Assembly: GCF_000281895.1 (NCBI RefSeq)
Contig: NZ_CM001558.1
Location: 2,732,556 to 2,796,555, forward strand
Length of the DNA: 64,000 bases
DNA from: Pseudomonas fluorescens Q2-87
Lineage (GTDB): Bacteria > Pseudomonadota > Gammaproteobacteria > Pseudomonadales > Pseudomonadaceae
Direction of reading: 5' to 3'
Shown here: positions 1-8,700 of the stretch, piece after piece
Layout: each line of letters starts with the position of its first letter
How positions within the stretch are numbered: the first letter of the stretch is position 1
The notes under the pieces: generated by a model
The model's input: the letters and a program-made list of their open reading frames with translations, nothing else
The model's database searches: none
Told to the model about the DNA's origin: nothing
Translations under genes and position numbers: made by a program

Positions 1-2
1 AG

Positions 3-323
3 CTGGAGGCTCGGTTGCATCCGCTGCTCAAGGGCCAGGCCCAAGTGTCACGTTCGCAGCCGATCTACCTGGACGTCACGGCGATGAAAGCCAACAAGGG
101 CGAAGCGCTGTCGACCCTGGCGGCATTCCTGGAGGTGCCGCTGGAACAGACGGCCGCCATGGGCGACGGCGGTAACGACCCGGCGATGTTCCATCGCGCG
201 GGCTTGTCGATTGCCATGGGGCAGGCGGAGGAGGCGATCAAGCGTCAGGCCGACGTGATTACCGCAGCCAACACCGAAGATGGTGCGGCCCTGGCGATCG
301 AGCGATACATCCTGCCACGCTGA
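3..323 (+). CDS. HAD-superfamily (Cof-type) phosphatase, 3' end only
   Basis: C-terminal part of a haloacid dehalogenase-like hydrolase; the 5' end lies outside the window and the reading frame is open from base 3. The segment MGDGGNDPAMFHRAGLSIAMG is the HAD motif IV region (GDGxND) that binds Mg2+ and is followed by the typical small-residue stretch of Cof-type IIB phosphatases. The last residues (ERYILPR) match the usual end of the family. The substrate cannot be read from the sequence; Cof-like enzymes act on sugar phosphates or cofactor phosphates in the cytoplasm. The gene is followed at once by a REP pair and by the convergent nhaB gene. Confidence 0.85.
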   Translation: MEARLHPLLKGQAQVSRSQPIYLDVTAMKANKGEALSTLAAFLEVPLEQTAAMGDGGNDPAMFHRAGLSIAMGQAEEAIKRQADVITAANTEDGAALAIERYILPR

Positions 324-332
324 CCCTGGCTC

Positions 333-463
333 TTGTGGCGAGGGCGCTTGCTCCCGCTGGGCTGCGCAGCAGCCCTGGCCCTTCGATCTGAATCAGCATC
401 AGGTATCGCAGGCTGTCTTGAGGGGCGCTTCGCGCCCCAGCGGGAGCAAGCTCCCTCGCCACG
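333..463. repeat. REP inverted pair
   Basis: Two copies of the Pseudomonas REP sequence in opposite orientation: TTGTGGCGAGGGCGCTTGCT near 333 and its reverse complement ending TCCCTCGCCAC at 463. It lies between the convergent ends of the HAD gene and nhaB, a usual site for REPs, where it could help end transcription from both sides or stabilise mRNA ends. Confidence 0.8.
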
Positions 464-486
464 GGGTTTCGCTCAGCCCAGCATTT

Positions 487-1989
487 CTATAGCCAGTACG
501 TCACCGCATACCACCCCAAGCCGCCCATCACCACGGTGTAGGGCACCGCCATCCAGACCATCCGGCCATAGGACAGGCGAATCAGCGGGGCAATTGCCGA
601 AGTCAGCAAGAACAGGAAAGCGGCCTGGCCGTTGGGCGTGGCGACGCTGGGCAGGTTGGTGCCTGTGTTGATGGCCACCGCCAAGGTCTCGAACTGTTCG
701 CGGCTCATGTGTCCGGAAACAAAGGCTTGCTTGACTTCGGTGATGTAGATGGTTGCCACGAAGACGTTGTCGCTGATGGCCGACAGCAGGCCGTTGGCGA
801 TGAACAACATGCCCGGTTGCTGATCGGCGGGCAGGGCCAGGACCCATTGGATAAGCGGTGTGAACAGCTGCTGATCATGAATGACCGCGACCACGGCAAA
901 AAACACCACCAGCAACGCAGTGAATGGCATGGCGTCCTTGAACGCAGTGCCGAGCCGGTGCTCGTCGGTGATTCCGGTGAACGCGGTGATCAACACAATG
1001 ACCATCAGGCCGATCAGGCCGACTTCAGCAATGTGCAGGGCCAGGCCAACGATCAGAATCAGCGCGGCGATGCCCTGTACGATCAGGGCCGCGCGTTGGC
1101 GTGAGGTGCGTTCGCGATTATCTTGCTCGGCATAATCAGCCAGCACGGCGCGAACATTGTCCGGCAACAGCGTGCCATAGCCGAACCAACGCAATTTTTC
1201 CAGAATCACACAGGTCGCCAGCCCAGCCACCAGCACCGGTAGCGAGACGGGTGCGACTTTCAGGAAGAAATCCGCGAAATGCCAACCCATCTCATGGCCG
1301 ATCAGCAGGTTCTGCGGTTCGCCTACCAGGGTGCATACGCCGCCCAGGGCCGTACCTACGGCGCCGTGCATCAGCAGGCTGCGCAGGAATGCCCGGAACT
1401 GATCCAGGTCGGCATGGTGCAACGATGGTAATTCATGATCTTCATCGACGCTGCTGTCCAGACGTGGGTCGTTGCCCGACGCTACGCGGTGATACACCGC
1501 ATAAAATCCCACCGCAGCGCTGATAATCACCGCTGTGACGGTCAGGGCATCGAGGAACGCCGACAGGAACGCCGACAGGAAGCAGAACATCAAGGCCAGC
1601 AATGCCTTGGAGCGCACGCCCAACAGCAGACGCGAGAACAGGAACAGCAGCAGGTCCTTCATGAAGTAGATCCCTGCCACCATGAACATCAGCAGCAGGA
1701 TGACCGGGAAGTTGTGCAGCAGTTCGTCGTACAGCGCCTTGGGCGTGGTCATGCCCAACACCAGGGCCTCGATCAGCAGCAGCCCGCCGGGCATCAAGGG
1801 GTAGCACTTGAGGGCCATGGCCAGGGTGAAAATAAACTCCACGACCAATAGCCAGCCGGCAGCGACGGGCCCCACAGCCCATAGCACCACGGCATTGAGA
1901 ATTAGGAAACTGATGATGCACGCCTTGTACCAGCGCGGGGAATGCCCCAGAAAGTTGTGCGCGAACGCTTGAGCCATTGAACCGGGCAT
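487..1989 (-). CDS. nhaB: Na+/H+ antiporter NhaB
   Basis: A 500-residue inner-membrane protein with about a dozen hydrophobic segments, matching the usual length of NhaB. Recognisable family sequence includes the N-terminal [11 protein letters not shown], the acidic-helix stretch [19 protein letters not shown], and [16 protein letters not shown]. NhaB exchanges cytoplasmic Na+ for protons electrogenically and serves in pH and sodium homeostasis. The ATG at 1989 has a good ribosome binding site (AGGAGC, about 8 bases upstream). It appears monocistronic: it ends beside the REP pair and the next gene upstream is unrelated. Confidence 0.95.
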   Translation of the reverse strand: MPGSMAQAFAHNFLGHSPRWYKACIISFLILNAVVLWAVGPVAAGWLLVVEFIFTLAMALKCYPLMPGGLLLIEALVLGMTTPKALYDELLHNFPVILLLMFMVAGIYFMKDLLLFLFSRLLLGVRSKALLALMFCFLSAFLSAFLDALTVTAVIISAAVGFYAVYHRVASGNDPRLDSSVDEDHELPSLHHADLDQFRAFLRSLLMHGAVGTALGGVCTLVGEPQNLLIGHEMGWHFADFFLKVAPVSLPVLVAGLATCVILEKLRWFGYGTLLPDNVRAVLADYAEQDNRERTSRQRAALIVQGIAALILIVGLALHIAEVGLIGLMVIVLITAFTGITDEHRLGTAFKDAMPFTALLVVFFAVVAVIHDQQLFTPLIQWVLALPADQQPGMLFIANGLLSAISDNVFVATIYITEVKQAFVSGHMSREQFETLAVAINTGTNLPSVATPNGQAAFLFLLTSAIAPLIRLSYGRMVWMAVPYTVVMGGLGWYAVTYWL

Positions 1990-2083
1990 TGGCTGCTCCT
2001 TTTAATTAGAAGCGCGCAAGTTGCCGTAAGAAATGGGGAATATCAAGCGTAGGAATGAATACCGGTTTCCCTGGCAATCCGGC

Positions 2084-3373
2084 TCAGGCCCAGTATCGCG
2101 TGACCACTGCACGGTAATGGCCATGAAGCGAGTAACCCCCCACCAGGATTTTTCCGTCGGCCTGCACGGCCAAGGCGGTCGCGGTGTCCAGGCTGTAGCC
2201 GAGCCGAGTACGGACCCAGCCGGCACCCTGGCCGAATTTCACGTCGAGGCTGGCGTCCGGCAGATGCCGGGCAAGTACGAAATCGGCCTCGATGCCGCCG
2301 ATGGTGGCCCCGGCGCTCAGGAGCTTACCGTCCGGTTGGGCGAGGGCCGCGGTCCACTGGCTGCAGGAGTGGCCGATTTTCAGCAGGTGGCACTGGCCCT
2401 CGTTGTCATGACGGTCGGGTTTGCCGTCCGGGCGGACTTTCAGGGACAGGGCGTGCATCGGGTCGCGGCTGCTGCCGAACGCCTGCAAATCACCGTTCCT
2501 GTGCTGAACGATCTGGTTGATCATGGCGCTGTGGCCCTGGGCCTGGATTGACACGAACCCGTCCTCACCGAAGCCCTCATCGAGTTTGCCCCAGGGGTCA
2601 TAGCGGGCCAGCAAGCCTTGCTGGGGCAAGTCAATGGAGCCACCTACGACAATGTTGCCGTCGGCCTGGAGCGCCAGGCAGCCCAGCCAGGTATTTTTCA
2701 GCAGGCGCCGGACCATCACGAACCCGCGACCGTTGAACGAGTCATCCAGTGTTCCGTCGGGCAAGAGCCGGATCAGAACGCCGACATGGTCGCAAAATTG
2801 GTAGTGATGGTTGGCGAGCAAGAGAATTCGGCCATCGTCTTGTACGCGTATGTCGCAGGCTTCAAGGCCGGGTATGCCAGGCGGTAGCCAGCAATCGCGC
2901 AGGCCTCGGGAAAGGTTGCCGCAGAGTCGGACGACCTGTCGGCCGCCATGACCGAAATGCGGGACGAGACGGCCCCGAGAATCGAACAGTGCCAGGGCGG
3001 GGAAGGTGTGGTCGCTGTTCTCATAGTGGAGCCCGGACAGCAGGATATGCCCATCGGGCAATTCAATGACCTTGGCTGCCGTTGCTTCGGAATCGTTTTC
3101 GAACGAGCCGATCACGCAACCGCACGTTCCGAAGTCCGGATCGATCGAACCGTCCAGGTTGAGCCGCGCAAGCCCGAATCGGCTGCCGTCGACCGTCTCG
3201 ACCCGGGCGGCGAGCAGGATTCGTCCGCTGCGGTCGACGGTCAGCCCGGTGGTCAGGCTCGAGGAATGCTCGGCGAAACATACCCAGGCCTTGCCCTTAT
3301 CGGCAAACCCCGGGTCGAGTTGCCCAGCGTGGGCCGCAGCCCGTGGGAGCGCAAACGCGAATTGATCGGGCAT
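2084..3373 (-). CDS. delta-60 repeat protein
   Basis: A 429-residue protein built of tandem repeats of about 55-60 residues of the type LDPxFGxxGxV...ADGKILVGG, the delta-60 family, which is thought to form a beta-propeller-like fold. Examples are LDPGFADKGKAWV near the N-terminus and ALAVQADGKILVGGYS near the end. The start at 3373 is chosen because AGGAGAG lies about 6 bases upstream; an in-frame ATG 60 bases further upstream lacks such a site. No signal peptide or membrane segment is visible, so export, if any, would be by a leaderless route. The function of such proteins in Pseudomonas is not established. It stands alone between nhaB and a small unknown gene. Confidence 0.85.
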   Translation of the reverse strand: MPDQFAFALPRAAAHAGQLDPGFADKGKAWVCFAEHSSSLTTGLTVDRSGRILLAARVETVDGSRFGLARLNLDGSIDPDFGTCGCVIGSFENDSEATAAKVIELPDGHILLSGLHYENSDHTFPALALFDSRGRLVPHFGHGGRQVVRLCGNLSRGLRDCWLPPGIPGLEACDIRVQDDGRILLLANHHYQFCDHVGVLIRLLPDGTLDDSFNGRGFVMVRRLLKNTWLGCLALQADGNIVVGGSIDLPQQGLLARYDPWGKLDEGFGEDGFVSIQAQGHSAMINQIVQHRNGDLQAFGSSRDPMHALSLKVRPDGKPDRHDNEGQCHLLKIGHSCSQWTAALAQPDGKLLSAGATIGGIEADFVLARHLPDASLDVKFGQGAGWVRTRLGYSLDTATALAVQADGKILVGGYSLHGHYRAVVTRYWA

Positions 3374-3557
3374 GCATGCCTCTCCTTGCGCGTCGACCGG
3401 CCCAGTGGGGCGACGACTGCATGAGGGCAACATTCAATCCCTGAATATGGAAACGCACAACTGTCATGCTATGCAGAATCAGGGACGATTCGTGCCATAA
3501 CAATGGCTTTGCGATCCACTGCCAAGCCTGCAATCAATAGCAGGCGTTAGCGATGCG

Positions 3558-3824
3558 TTATTCAGGCATGGACCAGGATTGCAACTTGTAGCCTTCCTGG
3601 CTCAGTTCGGCGCGGGCCTGTTTCAACAAGTTGGCCAGTTGGGCCGGGTCGGTATAGGCGCTGCTAGGGATCTGAGTGCGGCCAATATGCGTATTGGTGC
3701 GGTCGATGACGGTCAGGCTGAGTTCACCGTTGCCGTCTTGTGGAGCCCAGGCCACGCATTGGAAAGGACGAAATGCGCGGTCGGCAATCAAAAGAGCTTC
3801 GTTGATACGGAGCGGGGCGTTCAT
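3558..3824 (-). CDS. Small protein of unknown function (88 aa)
   Basis: A short acidic-to-neutral cytoplasmic protein (starts MNAPLRINEALLIADRAF) without signal peptide or membrane helix. I do not recognise a family. The sequence alternates beta-like stretches (QCVAWAPQDGNGELSLTVID) with a predicted helix near the end (LANLLKQARAELSQEGY). ATG at 3824 is preferred over the longer frame starting at 3911 because the extra N-terminal residues look non-coding and AAGAGA lies upstream of 3824. It is divergent from the sigma-54 activator gene at 4166, with which it shares a 341-base upstream region. Confidence 0.65.
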   Translation of the reverse strand: MNAPLRINEALLIADRAFRPFQCVAWAPQDGNGELSLTVIDRTNTHIGRTQIPSSAYTDPAQLANLLKQARAELSQEGYKLQSWSMPE

Positions 3825-4165
3825 GGCGTTATCTCTTAAATATGCCCAATCAAATGATGTGCCGTCGGTTGGGCGTACCGTGCGGCTGGTTACTTGTACT
3901 GATGTCCCCAACAGGGGGGCAGGTCACACATTCTTTAAATAAATTTCGATTTTCTTTCAGACCCGCCTCTCGGGCTTTTGTTTGAAAGCGTCATGAAAGA
4001 GTTCCAATAAACACCGTCTCATTAAGTGCCGCTTATAACCGCTTTGACGCGGTTCCAATAATCAATTGATACAAGAGGGTGTCAACTTCTTGCTACTGTT
4101 AGATGCAGGTCTGCCAAACGACTGTTTCTAATCATATTTCCTTATTTTGGCGCCAAGGATCAGTC
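3825..4165. other. Divergent intergenic region
   Basis: 341 bases between the small minus-strand gene and the sigma-54 activator gene. It is AT-richer than its neighbours and must hold both promoters. The element GTTCCAATAA occurs twice (near 3999 and 4050). No clear -24/-12 promoter and no gene was found here. Confidence 0.5.
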
Positions 4166-5491
4166 ATGATCGAAGCCAGTACGTCACGTCGTCTGCTCGT
4201 GGTAGATCCTTGCGACGATTGTTATCGCCTATTGCCGGGTCTGCGCACTGTCGGTTGGGATGTGGACAGTTGCTCCCTTGAACATGCCAACGACCGCTCC
4301 TGCGACGTCGGCCTCCTGCGGTTACAGCCCTTTCATCTGGAGCGCCCGGAGGCCGTCAAAGAGTTGATCAGCCGCAGCGGAACCGAATGGATCGCCGTGC
4401 TCAGCCAGGAGGTGCTTCGCCTGCAAAACGTAGGCGATTTCGTCTGTGAATGGTTTTTTGACTTTCACACGCTGCCTTTTGACGTGTCTCGGGTCCAGGT
4501 GACGCTGGGCCGGGCGTTCGGCATGGCGCGCCTGAGGGGGCAAGGCTCGATTCATATCGACCAGCCCGAACATGAATTGCTGGGCGACAGCAAGCCGATC
4601 CGCGAGCTGCGCAAACTGTTGAGCAAGCTAGCGCCTGCGGAATCGCCGGTATTGATTCGCGGCGAGAGCGGCACCGGCAAGGAACTGGTGGCGCGTACGC
4701 TGCATTACCAGTCGCACCGGCGCAACAAGCCGTTCATTGCGATCAACTGTGGCGCCATCCCGGAGCATCTGATCCAGTCCGAATTATTCGGCCATGAGAA
4801 GGGCGCCTTCACCGGGGCTCACCAGCGCAAGGTTGGGCGGATCGAGGCGGCCAACGGCGGCACCCTGTTCCTGGACGAAATAGGTGACCTGCCGTTGGAG
4901 TTGCAAGCCAACCTGCTGCGCTTCTTACAAGAAAAACACATCGAGCGGGTCGGAAGCAGCCAGCCGATTGCGGTCGATGTGCGAATACTGGCGGCCACCC
5001 ACGTCGACCTGGAAGCAGCCATCGAGAACAAGCGTTTTCGGGAAGACTTGTACTACCGCTTGAACGTGCTGCAGGTGGTCATGGCCCCTTTGCGTGAGCG
5101 CCACGGCGACCTGGCGATGCTTGCCAGCCACTTCTCCCACTTCTATAGCCAGGAGACCGGTCGTCGGCCCCGCAGTTTCAGCGAGGATGCGCTGGTGGCG
5201 ATGGGGATGCACGATTGGCCGGGCAATGTGCGGGAACTGGCCAACCGTGTCCGTCGCGGGTTGGTGTTGGCTGAAGGGCGACAGATCGAAGCCCGGGACC
5301 TTGGCCTGGCCAGCCACCAGGGCGTTGTCGCACCGATGGGTACCCTCGAAGACTACAAGACCCGTGCCGAGCGCCAGGCATTGAGCGATGTGCTCAACCG
5401 CCACAGCGACAACCTGAGCGTGGCGGCCAGGGTGCTGGGCGTGTCCCGGCCGACGTTCTATCGGCTGTTGCATAAACATCAGATTCGCTAG
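4166..5491 (+). CDS. Sigma-54-dependent transcriptional activator, VpsR-like N-terminus
   Basis: A 441-residue enhancer-binding protein. Residues about 8-125 form a receiver-like domain (RRLLVVDPCDD...) without an obvious phospho-acceptor context, resembling the VpsR/FleQ type. Residues about 140-370 are the AAA+ domain: Walker A GESGTGKE (166-173), the sigma-54 contact loop GAFTGA (213-218) and a Walker B-like GGTLFLDEIG. The C-terminal Fis-type helix-turn-helix contains NLSVAARVLGVSRPTFYRLL. The start at 4166 follows AAGGAT by 7 bases. It acts in the cytoplasm by ATP hydrolysis to open sigma-54 promoters. It is convergent with the fap operon, whose promoter is of the -24/-12 type, so it is the natural candidate activator of fap; that link is inference. 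Confidence 0.9.
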   Translation: MIEASTSRRLLVVDPCDDCYRLLPGLRTVGWDVDSCSLEHANDRSCDVGLLRLQPFHLERPEAVKELISRSGTEWIAVLSQEVLRLQNVGDFVCEWFFDFHTLPFDVSRVQVTLGRAFGMARLRGQGSIHIDQPEHELLGDSKPIRELRKLLSKLAPAESPVLIRGESGTGKELVARTLHYQSHRRNKPFIAINCGAIPEHLIQSELFGHEKGAFTGAHQRKVGRIEAANGGTLFLDEIGDLPLELQANLLRFLQEKHIERVGSSQPIAVDVRILAATHVDLEAAIENKRFREDLYYRLNVLQVVMAPLRERHGDLAMLASHFSHFYSQETGRRPRSFSEDALVAMGMHDWPGNVRELANRVRRGLVLAEGRQIEARDLGLASHQGVVAPMGTLEDYKTRAERQALSDVLNRHSDNLSVAARVLGVSRPTFYRLLHKHQIR

Positions 5492-5512
5492 ACCAGCCAA
5501 TACAAAACTCAG

Positions 5513-5601
5513 CTGTGGGAGCGGGCTTGCTCGCGAAAGCGTGGGGTCAGGTTAATCAATACGACTGACATACCGCCTTCGCGAGCAAGCCCGCTCCCAC
5601 A
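5513..5601. repeat. REP inverted pair between convergent genes
   Basis: CTGTGGGAGCGGGCTTGCTC at 5512-5531 pairs with its reverse complement ending GCCCGCTCCCAC at 5600; the arms also share CGCGAA/TTCGCG. It can form a large cruciform-like hairpin between the ends of the activator gene (+) and fapF (-), and is the only candidate terminator between them. Confidence 0.8.
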
Positions 5602-5648
5602 AATATTTGCAGCGTCCTAGAGACATGCATCGCATATCCCTTGATCCA

Positions 5649-6932
5649 TCAGAAGTAATACGGAAACTTCAGGCTAAAGGTGAAATCCGGCGCATCATCA
5701 GTCAAGCCGATGGACAGGTTGGGCACGATGGTCAGGTTGTCGGTGGCGGCGACGGTCATGCCGATGTTGAAGTAACCGGCGTTGGCGTCGCTGGAAACCA
5801 CCGATTCCCAATCCCCACCGTCCTGTTTGAGCTTGCTCTTTTTTTGGATCAGGTCGGAAACCGAGAACGACATGCTCATCTTCTCGTTCAAGGCGAAAGC
5901 AATCCCGCCGCCGATCTGGAAGCTGTCGCCGATCCGCACCTTGCCCGGGGTTTTTTGGTTGACCGTCGAACTGATGTCGTCGAACGATTCTTCCAGGTTA
6001 TGGGTATAGGAAAGGGTGCCGAACAACACGGCCGGATCGAAGGTCTTGACCAGTGAGAGCCCGGGCGTGATCGACCAGACGCCGTTGCCGGTGGGCAGGT
6101 CCTCAGGCACGAACAGGTTGGTGTTGGCCTGGGATTGGCGCAGCTTGATGCCGAACGGGTCCTTGCCGGTTGGCGCCTTGACACGCAGGGTGACCACTGC
6201 GTCCGGGGTGTTGACCGATTCGTCCATGAACTTGTAGGCGATGCCGAAGTTGACGTCGCCGATGGTGGGGTCGCGGGTGACGATTTCTTCACTGGTCACG
6301 CCAGCAGCGCCGTTATTGGCACCACCGGACTGATACGTGGACTCGCGGTAGACCACCGGCACGTTGAGGTCGAACTGCCAGCGATTGTCGAAGTTATAGC
6401 GCCCGGTGAGGTCCAGGGTCCAGGTATCGGCCTTGATCCGGTCAAGATTGATATTGCCCAGGAAAATCGAATCCAGGGCCAGGAAGCCGTTGAGAATCAG
6501 TTGTCGCGTGTCGTAGCGTGAGTAGGTCACGCCGGTCTCGAAGCTGAACTTGCCACCGCCGAAGAAACCGCTGGCCTCGTCATAGAGGTTGGAAACGCTC
6601 TGGGCCGGTTGCGAGTCATCGGCCAGGGACTGCCCATAGCCGCTGCCGCCGGTCGTTGCCGCGCCAGCACCCGCCACGGTCTGGCTGCCTTTCATGTCCG
6701 CCGGGGATTTGGCCAGGCGCTTGGGAGGCGGGCTGGCGGGCTGGTCCTCGACCTGGCGAACTCGCTGTTCGAGCACCGCCAGGGCTTTCTGCTGGACCTC
6801 GTATCGTTGCTTGAGCTCGAGGAGTTCCTGTTTCAGGGCCTCGATGTCGGCGTCCGGTGCTGCTTGCAGCACGGCCGCCGGGAACAACGTGGTTAGACAC
6901 ATCACAGCGCGCAACGATACGGATCGATACAT
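5649..6932 (-). CDS. fapF: Amyloid exporter FapF
   Basis: Outer-membrane secretion channel of the functional amyloid system. The 427-residue product has a signal peptide ending near LQA-APDAD, then a heptad-patterned coiled coil (about residues 30-65, [20 protein letters not shown]), a low-complexity linker, and a C-terminal beta-barrel ending in the aromatic FKFPYYF-like sequence (SLKFPYYF). This is the FapF layout, in which a trimerising coiled coil and plug gate a 12-stranded barrel. It is the last gene of fapABCDEF, 46 bases after fapE, and ends near the REP pair. FapF passes FapC, FapB and FapE to the cell surface. Confidence 0.92.
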   Translation of the reverse strand: MYRSVSLRAVMCLTTLFPAAVLQAAPDADIEALKQELLELKQRYEVQQKALAVLEQRVRQVEDQPASPPPKRLAKSPADMKGSQTVAGAGAATTGGSGYGQSLADDSQPAQSVSNLYDEASGFFGGGKFSFETGVTYSRYDTRQLILNGFLALDSIFLGNINLDRIKADTWTLDLTGRYNFDNRWQFDLNVPVVYRESTYQSGGANNGAAGVTSEEIVTRDPTIGDVNFGIAYKFMDESVNTPDAVVTLRVKAPTGKDPFGIKLRQSQANTNLFVPEDLPTGNGVWSITPGLSLVKTFDPAVLFGTLSYTHNLEESFDDISSTVNQKTPGKVRIGDSFQIGGGIAFALNEKMSMSFSVSDLIQKKSKLKQDGGDWESVVSSDANAGYFNIGMTVAATDNLTIVPNLSIGLTDDAPDFTFSLKFPYYF

Positions 6933-6978
6933 GAAATATGTCGTCCTGAATTGCCCAATGATCGGAAATCAGCGTAGT

Positions 6979-7725
6979 TCAATAACCGAGGTTTCGGAGG
7001 CCTCTTAGTTGATTAAGGTTGCAGTCCAGCGCGCCGGCGCTGGGGCCGTTATTGTTCAGCACCACGTTGAGTTGGGTCATGTTGCTGACCAGGTTGCTGT
7101 TGCCCAGCAGGCGGGTGTTTTGCAGCAGGCCGCCCTGGGCGACTTGTTGGAGGGCGCTGCCCTGGTTGTGACTGGCCTGGATGGCCATTTGCACGCCGTT
7201 GCCCGTGGCGGTGACCGCGACGCTGCCGGCGGCGTTGCTGCCGGTGATGGTCTGGCCCTGGGTCAGCAATTGGCCTTGGGAGGGTGTCAGCGCCGGGGCC
7301 TGGCTGCTTTCCTTCACATTGATGGCCACATTGTTGTAGGCACTGTTGCCGTCTCCCGCCGCGCGTACGCTCTGGGTTACGCCTTGGCTCGAACCCAGGC
7401 CTGCACCGCCGGTGATGTTGCCGCTGCCCTGTTCCGGAACGCTGCCGTTGCCGGTCTGCTGGATGGTCGAGACGTAGAACTCGGGTTTGACGGTAGCCGC
7501 CTGGATCTGCATGGCGCTGGTGGCGCCGATCAAGTCGCCGCTGGCGTTGCGCCAGGTGCTGCTCATGACGATCCCGAAGCTGATGACGCGTCCGGGCATG
7601 ACATAACGACCGCGCAGCTCGGCAAGCTCCTGGTCCTTGACTTCGATAGGTTTGAATCCGGCATGGGCATAGCCCGAGGCAGTCGCCGCCAGGCAGGCGA
7701 GCGACAGCCAGTATGAAGTTCTCAT
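6979..7725 (-). CDS. fapE: Amyloid accessory/secreted protein FapE
   Basis: A 248-residue exported protein with a signal peptide (cleavage near AHA-GFKP). The mature part is rich in Asn, Gln, Gly and Ser and ends CNLNQLRGLRNLGY with a single cysteine. Gene order and composition identify it as FapE, a minor, extracellular component found in small amounts in Fap fibrils and needed for normal assembly. The ATG at 7725 follows GGGAGC with good spacing. It lies 60 bases downstream of fapD. Confidence 0.9.
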   Translation of the reverse strand: MRTSYWLSLACLAATASGYAHAGFKPIEVKDQELAELRGRYVMPGRVISFGIVMSSTWRNASGDLIGATSAMQIQAATVKPEFYVSTIQQTGNGSVPEQGSGNITGGAGLGSSQGVTQSVRAAGDGNSAYNNVAINVKESSQAPALTPSQGQLLTQGQTITGSNAAGSVAVTATGNGVQMAIQASHNQGSALQQVAQGGLLQNTRLLGNSNLVSNMTQLNVVLNNNGPSAGALDCNLNQLRGLRNLGY

Positions 7726-7785
7726 GTACTGCTCCCGGAGCGTCCTGCTCCTTTTTTGTACTTATTGTTGGCAGTGAGTCGGCGA

Positions 7786-8466
7786 TTAAAAAAAGTCGCT
7801 CTGTATGAAGCCGAAATCCATCAGTTCCGCATCCCTGACCGGGTTGAACCCGTCCAGTTTGTTGCGTGCCGTCAGCGGTTGAGGCGGGCTGCGCAACGCA
7901 TTGGTCTTGTCATAACCCGGGCCGACGATGGCAAAGACGATGCCATTCCAGCCTTTTACGAAATCATCATGGGTGTAGCGCTTGTGGCCCAGCACCGGGT
8001 CGCCGATGTAGACCCACTGCTTGTCGGCCCGCTGCAACACCACAAAATGTTTGTAGCCGCGTATCTCCATCAGGACCACGACCGGAATCGTCACCGCTTC
8101 GAGTTTTTCGGGCGGTATCCGGTAGCCCCGGGCGCGCATGCCGATGGTTTCCACGTAGCGCTTCATATCCAGCATGGAAAACCCTTGGGTGCGGACCAGG
8201 TGCTGGTCGGCATTGACCAGCATGCCCTTGATGACGTGTTCTTCATCGACGTCCAGCCAATAGGCCTGGCGCAGCACCGTGGCCAGCGCGGCGGCGCCGC
8301 AACTGAAATCGGTTTTCTGCTCGACGATGTCGCTGAACTTGCGCTCACGTACGCTTTGCACCGGTTTGTAGACCAGCATGCCGCCTGGCAGGGCAGCGAC
8401 GGGCATCTGCGCGGCTTCAGCTACGCAAGCCATGCAGAGCAGCAGGGAAAGGGCAGTCGCACGCAT
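7786..8466 (-). CDS. fapD: C39-like cysteine protease FapD
   Basis: A 226-residue periplasmic protein with a signal peptide (AEAAQMPVA). It has the papain-like C39 triad: Cys56 in DFSCGAAALAT, His140 in GYKHFVVLQ and Asp156 in YIGDPVLG. FapD is thought to process or assist the other Fap components during export. It follows fapC after a 235-base gap that contains a REP pair, so the amount of fapDEF relative to fapC may be set there. All three catalytic residues are present, so the enzyme should be active. Confidence 0.92.
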   Translation of the reverse strand: MRATALSLLLCMACVAEAAQMPVAALPGGMLVYKPVQSVRERKFSDIVEQKTDFSCGAAALATVLRQAYWLDVDEEHVIKGMLVNADQHLVRTQGFSMLDMKRYVETIGMRARGYRIPPEKLEAVTIPVVVLMEIRGYKHFVVLQRADKQWVYIGDPVLGHKRYTHDDFVKGWNGIVFAIVGPGYDKTNALRSPPQPLTARNKLDGFNPVRDAELMDFGFIQSDFF

Positions 8467-8546
8467 GATCGAAACGCCTGATGGACATCCGGGAAAAAAG
8501 CCCCTTTTGCAGGCAATGTCCGTTAGTCAACGGTTGAGGTGAATCC

Positions 8547-8638
8547 GTGGCGAGGGAGCTTGCTCCCGCTTGAGTGCGAAGCACTCATGAACAATGGGTC
8601 TGCTTCGCAGCCCAGCGGGAGCAAGCTCCCTCGCCACA
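8547..8638. repeat. REP inverted pair inside the fap operon
   Basis: GTGGCGAGGGAGCTTGCTCC at 8547 with its inverted partner ending CTCCCTCGCCAC at 8637. It sits between fapC and fapD. In this position it could protect the upstream fapABC mRNA from 3' decay or reduce read-through into fapDEF, which fits the need for much more FapC than FapD, FapE or FapF (inference). Confidence 0.8.
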
Positions 8639-8700
8639 AGATTCATCCAAGCCTTGAGTGAACAGCATTTACCCGTTTCCGGGGCTTCGTTTCAGCGCGC

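Noticed and set aside
4060..4100. Sigma-54 promoter for the activator gene (GGGTGTCAACTTCTTGCT)
   Set aside because: It has a TTGCT-like -12 box but no GG at the required -24 spacing.
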